Assembly: GCA_014281115.1 (NCBI GenBank) | Contig: JACONQ010000007.1 | Location: 558,001-622,000 of the forward strand | Direction: 5' to 3' | DNA: 64,000 nucleotides | DNA from: Laburnicola sp. R22_1 | Taxonomy: Eukaryota > Ascomycota > Dothideomycetes > Pleosporales > Didymosphaeriaceae | The notes under the pieces: generated by a model | Told to the model about the DNA's origin: nothing | Databases searched by the model: none | What the model saw: only the letters and a program-made list of their open reading frames with translations | Made by a program: the position numbers and the translations under genes | Shown: positions 21,302 to 33,886 of the stretch, piece by piece | Numbering within the stretch: the stretch's first letter is position 1 | Layout of the letters: each line of letters begins with the position of its first letter

Positions 21302-22434
21302 CTATTGAACCATCACATCAGCTGCCTCGCCATTGACCTGAACGCCGTACTGCTCCTCGTCGTGCAGACCGAGTGGTAAGCTCGCCGGCAGGTCTTTCCC
21401 TGCTTCTCGCGCCTTAGTTTCTCCCCATTGCCTTAGACGATAAAGGCTACGCATTCGAGCTTCTCCTCTTGCACCCATGTTTGTGAGGATGGCTTCATTG
21501 ACCTTCCTTGCGACTTGGCGGCGCAGCTCGGGTTCGAGAAGCTCTGCTAGTTGCGGTTGGAGATCATCCGCGGGCAGGAAGATAAGAAGCGTCATGGTGA
21601 GCTCCAGGTCTTTGAGAAAATCAGGATTGGTGGCGGCGCGCGGCGCCAGCTGGGATGAAGCGAAGTTGATGGCGGGTGTGATGTCGTTATTGGATGCTGA
21701 TGTGCAGCTCCGAATGAGTTCGATCAGCTGCAGCCGGAGGAGCGCGAAGTGTAATGCGGGATCTGTGTCGAGGATCTAGCGCATGGTCAGCTACGCTCGC
21801 AAGGTAATTGATTGGTATAGAATAGAGTCTTTGAAATCATACTGAGGACTGAAGGTTTGATTATCATCATCACACAAGTGCTATGCGTGGTGCATGAAAC
21901 TGGATATAATCTTGCAAGGAGCGGGCGAGGAGAGTATGCAATGCGTACCTGAGGATTGAGGTCGTTGATCTTATTAATGGCGGTATCAATATCGCCAACG
22001 TGGATAGCATGCCGGATCTCGACGCGGGCATCGATCGATTCTTCTTCGAGCGGCAGCTGCATGTTCGCTTCTTTCGAAAACTTTGCAGCCGCCCGCGGAT
22101 ACCCTTCGCTGATGAGATAGTCCATCACGACGAAGTTGATGTCCCTGTGAAAACATGGTTAGCGCGGTTATCCTTGACGGACGAAGAATGGTGTACGCAA
22201 GCCGCACATGCTCATAGATCAGATTTCAAGTTAACTTAGCCTCCACACGTGGTTTCGGAGAGATTCCCAACTTGTTTTTGGCGCATCATGTGGACAAGTA
22301 TGTGCGGTCGAGTCATCAATGGACAGAGAGCGAACTTACGACTTGGACGGCTTGACACCATCGACCTTCTGCTGGAACGGATGCTGTTGCGTTGGCGTCG
22401 GCGCCGACACAGATACGGTAGAGGAGCTCTGCAT
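21302..22434 (-). CDS. GID8: GID/CTLH ubiquitin-ligase complex subunit GID8
   Basis: Exons 22340-22434, 21949-22144 and 21302-21775 encode 254 residues. A low-complexity Ser/Thr/Pro/Gln start precedes a LisH motif (INFVVMDYLISEGYPRAAAKF), a CTLH segment (IDARVEIRHAIHVGDIDTAINKINDLNP) and a CRA-type helical C-terminus (ALHFALLRLQLIELIR and after). This is the exact domain order and length of yeast Gid8 and human TWA1. In the GID E3 ligase it scaffolds the complex that degrades gluconeogenic enzymes when glucose returns. The two introns (195 and 173 bp) are longer than most in the window. It shares a 403-base divergent promoter with the uridine kinase gene. Confidence 0.92.
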
Positions 22435-22837
22435 TGACGTCAGCAAGCAATTCGAAGTCACTGCAAGAGCGTCCAACGTACCATGACGGGCAGAGTATCC
22501 TCATCCGACGTCCATGAGTGAGTAAGACGGGCGGCCCGGCCGCAGTCGAATGTGCTGTGCGACGCGCAGAGTTTGCCGGCAGCGATGGATGAGGACTGAG
22601 GGAGTGGGGAGCTGCAGAGATCGAGAGCTCTTTAGCTTTAGCGAAAGGGCCCGTGCGTGTCTTACGTAACGTCCTTCCTTCGCCTTCGTGCCACAGCCTC
22701 GAATTCGAGACCTCATTCGAGGTCCGTTTCTCGCGCTCAGCTATTCTTTCTCTTCATATATATTGAACATAGTTCCCCACTGACCATGAGGTGATTTCAC
22801 GGGGTTTACGATTGTCACCATTCACTCATCCGCCGGC
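22435..22837. promoter_or_regulatory. Divergent promoter, GID8 / uridine kinase
   Basis: This 403-base region separates two start codons on opposite strands. No gene is present; both 5' leaders and promoters must lie here. Confidence 0.55.
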
Positions 22838-24365
22838 ATGGCTTCAACACACTCCCGCATACACTACTCACCTCCATGGGGCAACGCGAGTATAATCGGT
22901 GTAGCAGGGAGCTCGGGCTCAGGAAAGACCTCTCTGGCTCTCGCTATAGTAGCCAGCCTAAATCTTCCATGGGTAGTCATCATGTCTATGGTGCGATAAT
23001 TCCAGATCTCTCCATGTACCCCACAGGTGTCACGTGAGCAAGGTTAACCCGCCTTGCTGTAGGACTCGTTCTACAAGCCCTTGACTCCAGAACAGTCTGC
23101 AGCTGCTTTCCGAAACGAGTACGACTTTGACTCACCAGAAGCTATTGATTTCGACGTCTTGGTTGACAGGCTGAGAGACATTAAGAATGGGTAATGCTAC
23201 CTACATTCTCGACCATCCGAAGGAAACAAACAGTGACTGACCACAGCTCAGCAAAGTCACCTCAATCCCCGTCTACTCCTTCGAAAAGCACGCCCGCCTA
23301 GAACACACCACAACCATATACTCCCCCCACGTCCTCATAGGTTCGTGCTCGCCGCAGTACATGTAGCCCACCCATCTCCTTAACACAATTCCAGTCGAAG
23401 GGATATTCGCCCTCCACGACCCCCGCGTCCTCTCCATGCTCGACCTCAAAATCTTCGCCGAAGCCGACGCCGACCTCTGCCTCTCCCGCCGCCTCGTCCG
23501 CGACGTCCAAGAGCGCGGCCGCGACATCCAAGGCTGCATCAAGCAATGGTTCGGCTTCGTCAAGCCCAACTTCTACAAATACGTCTCCCCGCAGCGTGAA
23601 ATCGCCGACATCATCATCCCCCGCGGCATCGAGAACAAAGTCGCCATCGCAATGGTGTCCTCGCAGATCCAGCGAACGCTAACGCACAAATCCTCCGAAC
23701 ACCAGCAGGAACTCCTCCGGCTGGGGAAAATCGCAGAAGACAGTCCGCTCAGCGCAAATGCCCTGGTGCTGAAGCAGACGAACCAAGTCAAAGCCATGCA
23801 CACGCTTCTCATGGACCCAAAGACGGACAGGGAAGACTACATTTTCTACTTCGACCGCATAGTAAGCCTCCTGGTGGAAACGGCTGTCGACTTCTTGCCC
23901 TTTGCCCCGGCACAAATCACTACACCGCAGGGTCACTTGTACATGGGGCTCCACAAGACAAACGAGATATCTGCTGTTGTCGTTCTGCGGGGTGGCTCGG
24001 CACTCGAAACGGGCCTTCGACGCACGATCCCCGACTGTCGAACTGGCCGCATCCTCATCCAGACCAATTACCGCACGGGCGAGCCAGAGCTGCATTACCG
24101 AGCGCTACCGTCCAATATTGCGGAACATGGCTTGGTGCTTGTGCTGGATCCGCAGATGAGCAGTGGCGGCGCGGCGTTGATGGCCGTCAAGGTGCTGGTG
24201 GATCATGGAGTGTCGGAGGACAAGATTGTGTTTGTGACGTATATGGCGGGGAGAGTGGGTGTGAATCGTGTGTTGAGGGTGTTTCCGGAAGTGAGGTGTG
24301 TTGTGGCGAGGATGGGGGATGAGCGAGAAGAGCGGTGGGTGGAGACGAAGTATCTAGGGTGCTGA
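22838..24365 (+). CDS. urk1: Uridine kinase fused to uracil phosphoribosyltransferase-like domain
   Basis: Exons 22838-22990, 23063-23190, 23252-23340 and 23395-24365 give 446 residues. Walker A GSSGSGKTS lies at residues 24-32. MDSFY is formed at the first splice junction. SPEAIDFD and VEGIFAL (formed across intron 3) are uridine-kinase motifs. The C-terminal half, from about residue 230, is UPRT-like, with VVVLRGGSALETGLR and the PRPP-loop-like LDPQMSSGGAA. The enzyme phosphorylates uridine and cytidine in the cytosolic pyrimidine salvage pathway. Length and two-domain layout match yeast Urk1 class proteins. Whether the UPRT half is active cannot be judged from sequence alone. Confidence 0.93.
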
Positions 24366-24626
24366 TTTGTTGTTGATGATGGGCGAGCTCATGGCTACAT
24401 TTGCATACTTGCATATTTGCATGTTGTGGAGTTATCGTTAGTAAGGCTTGTATATGAAGCATTGACATGATGGGTGGAGCCTCTGGTGTATACATGAATC
24501 TAGCCATGCTCATTACGCCCCTCGTCCGGAAAGCCTTGGAGTAAATCACCTATGTACATGGGCCGTAGTGCATCGAGAATTGTTAACATTGCGTATTTCT
24601 ACTTTGAAGCATTTATTTCCTGGGTA

Positions 24627-25697
24627 TCATAGGAAGTACTCCGTCGTAACCTCTCTGCCCTGCTGCTGTTGCTCTGCGCGGTGCACATCGTTGTCCGGAC
24701 TTGCATCAAAGACGTTGAAGAACCGCTCTCCCGTATCGCTGACCTCCAGCACGCTTGCCATATTGCCACACCGATAGCAGTAATTTGGCGCACTCCACAC
24801 GGTGCTCAGTCTGTCGTCATATAACACCTGGAATCCCTCTTGGCACAGCTGATGTGCCCGCAGTATGTGAGACATGGAGTTCACCTCCAGGAATTTCTTC
24901 ACCACCTGGGCTCCGAATGTGTATCCCGCACCTCTGGGGCTCAGCGAGAACTCGTCTCGTTCGGGATCTGGGTCGCTCCACACAAGGTCCGCCATGGGTC
25001 CCTCGTGCGGTATCTCTCTAAAGCGGTCGATGATCTTGATTTGGTCTATCGAGTGTATCGACGGGGAAAGGCCGCCGTGCACACAGAATATCTGGTCATT
25101 GATGACCACAGACAGTGTGAGAAAGTCGAACATGTCGGTAAAGTAGTGCCACACGTTCGCGTTTCCGTATTTGCGTGAGCACTCGGTGTAAAAGCCGTAC
25201 GATTGCGTAACGCCGCGAGACTCATGGTTGCCGCGGATCAGGTGGACTCGGTGCGGGTAGCGCAGCTTGAGGCACACGAGCAGCGAGATGGTCTCGACTG
25301 AAAACAGTCCACGGTCTACATAGTCGCCTGCGGAGAGCCAGCCTGGTCAGTCGAGGCCGCGTGCCGCTGGGGAGGAAGTCGCCAACTCACCGAGGAAGAG
25401 ATAGTTCGTATCCGGACATGGGCCTCCGATCTTGAATATCTCTATCATATCAAAGAATTGGCCGTGGATGTCGCCGACGACGGTCACGGGGGCCCTGATG
25501 TGCACCACATTGCTCTCCTTCATAAGGAGCTCTTTCGTCTTTGCGCATATGGCCTCGATGACCGACTCGGCCAGCAGCTCCTTCTTGTACAGGCGGGATA
25601 TGCACTCGTCCAGGTCGACGGTGGCTGCGGCGGGTCAGCACGGGGGCCAGCGGGCCAGCAGGGCAGCGCAGAGGGACGCACACGGGAGACCAGGCAT
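24627..25697 (-). CDS. ppg1: PP2A-family phosphatase, Ppg1 type
   Basis: Exons 25682-25697 (16 bases), 25391-25624 and 24627-25327 give 316 residues. PPP motifs are complete: GDIHGQ, GDYVDRG (across intron 2), RGNHESR, HGGLSP and [11 protein letters not shown]. The segments IDQIKIIDRFREIPH, ADLVWSDPDPERDEF and FFNVFDASPDND place it with yeast Ppg1 rather than PP2A, PP4 or Sit4. It ends TTEYFL, keeping the C-terminal Leu. In yeast Ppg1 works with Far complex (STRIPAK-like) proteins and restrains mitophagy by dephosphorylating Atg32; the same partnership here is inference. The short first exon is set by a strong GTGCGT donor, a CTGAC branch point and in-phase joining. Confidence 0.9.
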
Positions 25698-26495
25698 GGT
25701 GGGATGGGTAACTTGGGACGCTGCTGCATCCGCGGCGGGCTCAGGGCGCGGAGTGGATACTGGTCGCGAGCAGGTGACGATAGCGTACAATCATCCTCGG
25801 GGAAGCATCGAGGCGCACAGCTGGGGGTGGTGGCGGCGGAAGCGCAGAGGATGGGCCGGACGCTGGGCCAAAAGGTTGCGCGCTGCTCGTGAGTCTTCGG
25901 CGTCGCGGCCTCTGTGTGCCCGATGCGGCTAGCCCCGACGTTCCCGCAGACCTCAGTGGCACCTCACCTTCATGTCTCAGGGAGCATTTGCACAGACATG
26001 CCACGATCCCGCGCCCAATTGGCCTCTCCTTGTTGGCTTCACACCTTCTCGGTGGCTTCATGATTTGCGGGTCGTCATCTCCCCCGCGCCCTCCGTCCCG
26101 GTCTCTCCATCCGCCCGTGTATGCTGTGGCTCCCTTCTCCCCCTCACATCAGCAATCGCACTGCCTGCATCTGCACCTCCACCGCTTCTTTCCCAAGTCC
26201 GCGTCCACTTCTGGTCAGCGCCATAGACTTGCAATGCGAGGCAGCCCACGGTCCCGCATTAGTCTGTTGGCTTAGTCTTATAAGTTCCGTCGAACCACTG
26301 GGGCGTGCTCACCGCCTTGGCGCACGCGTCTGGCCCAAGGTTCCCATCATTTCTATCCAAACTCCATCTCTCCTCTCTCCTCTCTCCGCGAGTCATTTCT
26401 CCTTCTCAACCCCGTCATATCTGCTCCGTATTCCTTCCCGCTCAGAATTGGGACACATCTCTTGCAGCTACTTGGATCCACTTTGAGAAAGTGGC
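25698..26495. promoter_or_regulatory. Divergent region between ppg1 and the Pro/Gln-rich gene
   Basis: This is an 800-base GC-rich to CT-rich stretch. Overlapping open frames at 25.7-26.3 kb have no domain content. The CT-rich tract near 26340-26410 just before the plus-strand start is typical of fungal promoters. Confidence 0.45.
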
Positions 26496-28639
26496 ATGTC
26501 TTGGAGTGGGCCGGTAGCAGGTGCTGCACCGTACCAGCCGCCGCCTTACGCCAACGGCGTTAACGGGCAGCCCTCATTCGGTTTTGCGCAGACTCATCAA
26601 TATGGACAACAGCCAGGATATAACCAGCCTCAAGCTGGATACACGTATCCTCCCCCTGCCGCACCCCCACAATCCTCAGATAGCCGGTGAGTCAACACTT
26701 CCGACATGGCCCATGAGGGATTCATTCGAGAATCCAGAATGTCCTTTCTCGGTATGCTAACAAATAGTTCATAGCCCACTCAAGAAGAAGGGCAATCCGA
26801 TAATCACACGCTATCCTCCCCCTCCGGGTTACCGTGGGCCCGCCCAGCCTCAAGGCCCGTTCGGAACGACCCAGTATCCAAACCAGTATCAAGCGCCCCA
26901 ACAAACGTATCCGCAAGGCGCCCCAGTTCCACCTGTTTATCCAAATCAGCCATATCAAGGTCCCTCTTCGAGTCAAACATATTCACCACAGAGCTATGGA
27001 CCCCCGCAGAACCAATCATCAGTCCAAACTTACCCCCAGCCAGGATACCAGCAGACGCAAAATCATCAGTGGCCACAGCCACCACAGCAGACTTATCCTC
27101 CGCAGCCAGCTGGACCTCAACCCGCTAATTACCCTGCCCCAGGATATCCACAGTCACACAATGCCTATCAGCAGTATCCGAGCCATCTCCATCCTATCAA
27201 CACAAACCAGCAAACTTGGAACAATGCGCAGACCTGGCCACAGCCTCCTGGCTCGGCGACATACCCCGTAGCGACCCAATACAATTCCTTTAGTGGACCA
27301 CCGGCCACTGGCCCACCAGTGCAAGATCCGAACGCGAACCCCACCCCCGCCTCAGCTCATCCATCTGTGTCTCAACCAACTCCCACGAATACACAGCCTC
27401 CCAGTGCTACAAGTGAGAGTGGTTCTGGGGAGAAGGCGAATCTGTATCTGGCTTGGGACGACTGGGACTTTGATTTCGAAGGCGCAATATGGCCAAAGGC
27501 AAATGAACCAGTTGATCCTAATCTGAGCCTAGGTGTCATTACTTGGCGACCTGCTAAACAAGTGACGCGAGCCCTTCCGTCGACCTTCGAAGAAGCCGAA
27601 GCGCAGTCCCTCAGACCGCCTGCGGAAAAACTTGGCAATGGCGAATCTGTGTCTCTATATTTCACGGTTAAGAACTCATACGAGGCTTTCGTGGATGTGA
27701 GAGAGACGGATGAGTGGTACAACATAAGGAACGATCCTGCATTCGTGGTCTTCACAGACGAAGAGATGAAGCAGAATCTGATATCGTTAGAGGATTGCCT
27801 GGCCTTACGCGACCGACCTGATGAGCCCTTAGAAGAGGGAGAGGAGAATGCAGACCAAGAGATGCAGGACTCGAGTTGGAGTGTGATGGACAACCTCGAA
27901 CAGGCCTTGTCGGGCGATATGGAAGACGTCAAACGACCGGCCCAGCGAAGTCAAGATGCAACGAGGGATCAAGCTCAAGAGGATCTCCTCGCAAAGCTGG
28001 GGGTTACTGGGTCACCCAAACCGCCGTCGGATGAACCGATATCGATTCCCATTCCTTTAGAAACCAGACTACATGCCTCGCTGCCAGAGAAGCCTCCGGT
28101 ACCGCCGTCTGCTACCATTCCCCCACGCCCCGAGGTGCCTCCGCAGCGAGCTCAAACATACGATGGTCATCGCAATCCAACGCACGGACCTCTAATGCCA
28201 CGACCGTACGGGTCTCTGTCCTCGATTAAACCCCATCAGCCTCCCACAGGGTTAGGGCTTTTCGGTCACACAGAATCCTGGAACTCCAATCCTCAGATGC
28301 AATCAAAGGGTAATAATAGTTGCCCGCTTCGTGACTCGCGAGGTAGCTCAGTGCATTCTGAGGCTAGCAATCGAACTGCTGTTGGGTCTGAGCTTGGCCC
28401 TGAGAACCCAACCATGGACGTCGGAAAAGATGCTCCCCCGGTTCCGCAGCTCAAGCGAAGCGACAGTTCCTTTGCGCGAAAGAGGAGCTATGAGGACACA
28501 GATCAAGAGGACGGGCAGACACGCCAAAGGGACGACCACACAAAGCGCAAACGACGTTCACAAGTCGACGCGGCTTATAGGTAAGAACCTATTGTTTTCT
28601 GTTTTGAGCATGGTGCTCACATGTTGCAGTCGTCGTTGA
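26496..28639 (+). CDS. Pro/Gln/Tyr-rich fungal protein of unknown function
   Basis: Exons 26496-26686, 26775-28580 and 28630-28639 give 668 residues; the last exon adds only a codon remainder, two Arg and the stop. The first 290 residues are a Pro/Gln/Tyr/Gly-rich disordered segment (QYGQQPGYNQPQ, QQTYPPQPAGPQPANYPAP). A compact central region follows: NLYLAWDDWDFDFEGAIWP, LGVITWRPAKQV, ESVSLYFTVKNSYEAFVDVR and WYNIRNDPAFVVF. It looks like a small conserved domain I cannot name. The tail has an acidic patch, a Pro-rich stretch and a basic, nuclear-localisation-like end (KRKRRSQ). A nuclear or RNA-associated role would fit the composition but is not shown. Confidence 0.75.
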
Positions 28640-29243
28640 GCCATCCCCGCGCCCGATTTCTCTCCGCTTCCAGCTGCCTGTGCTATGTACGGGCCCGCTC
28701 TGTCGACTTGATTCATACTCTACTCGCTTCACTCGACTTTTCTTACTCTTCTCCCACATGACCATTTTTGCGACATATCATCCCTTCCGGTAATGCTTGG
28801 TTCCAACTCTTGCCAACCTCCGGTACTCATCCACGGCCATCGTTTATTCTCTGCCATTCCAAGTACGGCGTTTTGGCACCTGGCGTCACGTCACTTTCGC
28901 ATGCGCACGACAACATTCTTATCTAGTACTACCTCTATTTTTTCGAAGGGTAGCAATCTACATGTACTCGGTTGGAGAGACACCCCACTTTACACATTCT
29001 TCCTACCGAGCCGGTCCATTCTATCGCTCAAACGAGTACTGTTGTCACATTTTTATCATTGTGTCTTTAACTTGTCACTCCCGTGTCTATCTATATTATA
29101 TCAATTCATCCATTTTTTCCTCGTCTTCATTCTCCGACTCCGACTCATGGGCTGATTACGCTACGCTTGATTTGATTATCGTGTAGGTATAGTCGCCTTG
29201 TTGTTCCTTATACATGTCCGTCCTCTTTTTTCTCTTGTTTTCC

Positions 29244-29269
29244 TTTTTTTTTTTTTTTTTTTTTTTTTT
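29244..29269. repeat. Homopolymer T run, 26 bases
   Basis: Uninterrupted T from 29244 to 29269, followed by GCCGGGCGGGAG. Seen from the minus strand it is an A tract, but I found no retroposon body beside it. Confidence 0.8.
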
Positions 29270-29334
29270 GCCGGGCGGGAGACCCATCGCAACGTGAAAT
29301 CGCACGATTTGGTGGCATCGAGGAGATGAATGTC

Positions 29335-29374
29335 CTACCTACCTACCTACCTACCTACTTACCTACTTGCCTAC
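29335..29374. repeat. CTAC tetranucleotide microsatellite
   Basis: About nine consecutive CTAC units with two changes (CTTA, CTTG) at the 3' side. Confidence 0.8.
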
Positions 29375-30814
29375 ATTGCACTTAATATCGATATCAGATA
29401 CTTTTGCACACACTATGCTCGCGGAAGCGGGAAAAACCTAGCCTAGTTGGGACTACACTGGGTATCGTAATATCGGGGTGTTACGTATACTGGCTGGCTG
29501 GATAGTACTGCTACCGCTACCGCCTCCTCCCCTTTTATATGTGTAGATGCGTAGGGAAAGAAAGGGGGGAGGGGAGGGAAGGGAAGGGGAGGGGAGGGGA
29601 TGTGATGTGGAATTGGCATGTGAGGTAGATGTATGCGTGGGTAAGATGGAGGAATAGCGTAGCAGGAGTGTAGGACGTAGTCTGCACTCACTCACTCACT
29701 CTGTTCATGTTAATTACGTAATTGGTGGGTATGTTTAGTGTGTATAGTTTGGTTTTAGTAAAAATAGATAATTAACTACTAAGGAAACTTACCTGTTGAG
29801 TTAAGTTGAATATGAGTTGAATATAAGACTTAGACTGGTAATGAGACTGGGATGCGAGGACGGAAATCTGCGTCGTGTTTGTTCACTACTATGTGTTGTG
29901 TTGTGTTGTGTCGAATTTTACGATAGAAAGCAAGAGAATAGCGTAGAGTACGATAAGAGGAAAGGAAAGGAAATGCAATACTGAATGAAAAGTAAAAAAA
30001 AAAAGCGTGGATAACTAATATTCCTAGTCCTAGCACGTAGATGGGAGTAGAGAGAGGGTCTTCCTTTTAATAACGCTATAGGCATATATATATTATAGGT
30101 AGAGGTAATAGAACATAGGAGATAAAGACAGTGCTACCTACCATCCCTACGTCGTACCCTCAAGGGAATTAATAAAATCTAATAAAATTAAATCAAGTAT
30201 TATCTCTACTATATCCTTGTCCTTAGCTACATACACAATTAGAGATAAGTCTAGCGTACTAATATTCTCCCTCTAAATCTTTGCTTTGCTTTATAGACGC
30301 GTCTACGGTGTGTATTTCAATTAAACTACCCTAACTAGACTAATTTACAGTGCAGTACAGACCCTAGGGCCTAGAGGTTTACAGTACCAAAGAGCTAAAT
30401 CTATGCACTGCAATAGATGTATTGGTATTGGTATTAGGATAAAGGGCTGGTAGGTCGTGGTAGTGAGGGTGATTGTGTTTTTTTTTCAGGTTATGTTTAA
30501 GTTATAGACGTAAGGGTTTGAACTTTAAGGTATTTAGTGTGTAGAACAGCGCGGCGTTTAGGCTGCTTAGAAGGAGAGCACTGGGACTACACAACGCAAG
30601 CGAAGCTTGGGTTAGACGGGAAGAAGCCTTATACTGCTTGCTACTTGCTAGTGAGTGTGCGATCCAAAGTTACAATGTCACACCGTGAATTACACAGGGG
30701 CACACCCAACCAGCGCGAACATTAGACCAGACCGAGATACAAGCGTCTCAATATTGGAGCATCTCTCGCTAACAAAAGTACCATCCTTGCTGTCATAACA
30801 AACCACATGCCCAA

Positions 30815-33527
30815 CTACTTCATCAACCTATCCCCCTCCCCCTCCTCCTCGCTATCAGTCTCATATTCCGAGCTCTCCTCTTCATCCGTCTCCTCCTCCT
30901 CCCCCTCCTCATCCGTTTCTTCCTCCTCACTCTCCTCCTCCAACCACTGATCCAACGTCCTCTCCTTCTCCTTCGCCTTCGGCACACCGCCCACACCGCT
31001 CGCATCAATGCCATTAATGTTCGTCCCAGGTGATATCGCCCGCACGTTGCTTCCGGCCGCAGCATCCAGCCTATCCGCCGCACTAGTCGCTCTCCCAGCC
31101 TCGTAGCTCGATGCACTCGTAGAAACGGCTTCCTCCCTCAACGCTGGATCAGGCTCCTGCCCCTCTTTTACCCACGGTGGAATGTCTTCGTACCCTTTTA
31201 AGCCTCCGACACCTCCTTCATCTCCGATGACCAGACTAGCACTTCCAAGGACGTAGCCTTTGCGGGTTTCACTTGGACTAGGCGTTTGCGGGACGGGTTT
31301 GGGCGCGAGGAGGAGTAGCGATGCAAGTTGGGTCGAAGTTGGTGTTGCGAGTAGGGCCTTGTAGACGCGCGCGCGGTCACGAAGGTCGTACGACGTATCA
31401 TATCGGCTCAGGAGAAGGATGTACTCCCATAATGCTTCGATAGGATGTGGCTTCTCTTGAGACTGGGCGGCTGACGGCTGTGGCTCGGATGGGGCGTTTT
31501 GATCCATGTCTCGGAACCCGCCCTCTTCGTGATACTCGTCAAGTGCTGAGGTACTGGGCTGCGGCTCTGCAGGTTTCGGTTGTTCGGGGGGCGGATTAGC
31601 GGTGATGTGATGCACGTAAACTTTCGCTGCGAGGAGCACGATTTGAAGTTTTGCAGGCTCCGCTTCGTCTGCGAAACCTTTGATAAGGATGCGCAAGACA
31701 TCCGCAGCGATATTGTTATCAGCATCAATCCCCGCGAACTCCCCGACCAACCAAATAATGCTGGCGCGCGCTTGGGGACTCGTGGCGGCATCGAGATGCT
31801 TTGCTAACCGTACAACAGTGGTGCGGTGGCTGTCTGGATCGCGCTGAATGAGGTGTCGTATCACTTCAAGTGATTCTGCAACCAAATGCGAGTCTGCCGA
31901 CCCAATGTGAGCCAACAATAATCTCAAGCATCTAGCCGAAGTCTTGGGATCAGTAGTCTGCGAGCATCGGCCGATTGCCCGGACAGCCTCCTTGACAAGG
32001 CCTATGTCCAAACTCCCAGAATGCGAAAAATGACTGAGTTCGGCCAATATCAAACTCTGCAACCGTGGAGGCGCATGCGGGAAGATTAACGTTAGGAGTT
32101 CTAGTTTCAGGCGCCAAATATGCGGAGCGTCGGTCGACCGGACGAGGAAATGGGTGTAATAATTTACGAAGGATTCGGGATGCAGTAAACAGACTTGGAC
32201 GATGTTGTAGAGCGCGATGTGTTGAATGTCTCCAGGGGTCCGCAAGAGCGAAATCAGAGGTCCTATTGCTAGGGAGAGGTAGGTGGGAGTTCCTAGATAC
32301 AGATAAGTTCTTGCAACCGCGATGACCACAGCCGAATTCCGAGACTGCAGAAGTGGCTGACATGACTTCAATAGCAGCTCAAGATCTGGATCCAAGACTA
32401 TGACCTCCTCAAAATCTTGTTCTTCTAATTCTTCCGACTCGCTTTCCGATTCATAGAAGCCTTTTGTACTTTTCTTTGTGCTATTACCATTATTCGCGGC
32501 TTTCCTCATCTTCCTCGTTCGTCTAGGGAAACATTTTCGTCCATAAGTTAACATAAGTCGTAATGCAGCTAATTGACCCCACTCGTCCATGTCAGCCAGC
32601 TTGCGGACAAGCGAGCGGTAGTGGGGATGGATCAAATCTAGTCGACTAGGGCAAACGTCGAAAAATGCAGCCACGGCTGCACCAACCACGAAGTACTGTT
32701 TATCTGCTAATAGCGTCGAAAGATAGTCCAAGAGCTGCGGTTCCGTGCTCGGATCCAACTGGTAGCATTTCGGAATCGCAAGTGCTGCAGCCCTCCTCAC
32801 ATACGGCGACATGTCTCCTACTCCGCGCTTGATTCCCAAGTTTACGATCTGGCTTATGACAGGCACCCGTATCCCCGACATGACCCGCAAGGCTAGGGCG
32901 CGTAATTGGGGGTTCTGGTCTGTGAGCGACCTCTGTATCGTGTTGATGGAAAGGAGAGCGGTGTCTGGTTCGTGTTCGGCGTGCTGGAGGAGGTATATGT
33001 ATACCAGCTTCTTGACTTGAAGGGACGGCGAGGCGATGTTCTTGATTACATGGGTAAAGAACGGAAGCGTCTGCGAAGGAGGCTGTCTGTAGGACATCTT
33101 CATGACTTCTATTAGCTACTGCCCAAACGTCAAGCTTCCTGTCCTTGGGCATCATGGCACTCGGCGCAGCATCAAGCGGGGAGCAAGCCTACCGTGACGA
33201 CTCTGCGGAGCCCCTCGAGGACATCGCGGTCGGAGCGGCTGTCGAGGAGCTTCTTGAGCTGGCCCGAAGGCAGCATGGGCGTGGAGCTCTTGCGGGCACT
33301 GGCGGCATCGCGGGCAGCTTCGAGGGTCAGGTCGCGGGCTGTAGAGAGAGACCAGTGAGCATAGTTCGACGGATGCATGGCGGCGTCAACACGACAGACA
33401 GAGCGCCTGGAAAAGGGCCTGAGCAGTCGCCGCAGAGAAAAGCCGGGCCGGGCCGTGTGGAGTGTGGACAAAAGCCCCTCTCCTCTGTGCACTGGGGCGA
33501 CGCACCGATGCGAGATATAGACTCCAT
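30815..33527 (-). CDS. APL6: AP-3 adaptor complex subunit beta
   Basis: Exons 33506-33527, 33193-33338 and 30815-33097 give 816 residues. The N-terminus reads MESISRIARDLTLEAARDAA, then SGQLKKLLDSRSDRDVLEGL, the beta-adaptin start. The adaptin HEAT-like solenoid follows with VKKLVYIYLLQHAE, LLSINTIQRSL, NPQLRALALRVMSGIRV and YVRRAAALAIPKCYQLDP. The last 60 residues are an acidic Ser/Glu/Asp tail with repeated ETDEE, typical of AP-3 beta hinges. AP-3 sorts cargo from Golgi or endosomes to the vacuole. The second junction uses an AAG acceptor at 33098, the only one that keeps frame with MSYRQPP. Intron 1 is 167 bp. Confidence 0.92.
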
Positions 33528-33886
33528 TGCTTGCAGGTCGGCGGGCTAGTTGCGATGGGCGTCCAGTCAGTGCGGTGCGCGGCTAGGCTGGCAGATGGCG
33601 GGCGATTATGCAGCCCCGGGCAAGGCAGGGCGCGTGGTGAGGTGGTGAATTGTGCTGCAGCTGCATACATACGAACTACGAAGGTGCGCCCTGCGTCCCA
33701 GGCAGGTGCGTCCCGTGGTGGGGCAGTGACGGCGGCGACGTCGCCCACGGGGAAGCGGCTACCGAGCCTGGAAAACGGCAGCAGCCGCGGCGAACCTTCA
33801 CTCACAAACAGCTCCCCGGTCGGCCCGCATCACCACGGCCCACCGCACCACGCAGGCATGCCGTCCAAGCAGTTGCCGTGCTCGCA
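33528..33886. promoter_or_regulatory. Divergent promoter between APL6 and a small gene
   Basis: This 359-base region separates start codons on opposite strands. Overlapping frames here show no conserved content. Confidence 0.45.

Larger units (their letters stand above)
28640..30814. other. Gene-free 2.2 kb, simple repeats and AT-rich decay
   Basis: It contains a T run, a CTAC array and a GA-rich patch near 29565-29600. From about 29700 to 30540 it is AT-rich with many short TA-rich words, as expected of decayed repeats. No gene was supported on either strand. Confidence 0.55.

Noticed and set aside
29244..29400. A-tail of a SINE or processed retroposon on the minus strand
   Set aside because: Only a homopolymer next to a CTAC microsatellite; no polymerase III boxes, body or target duplication could be seen.
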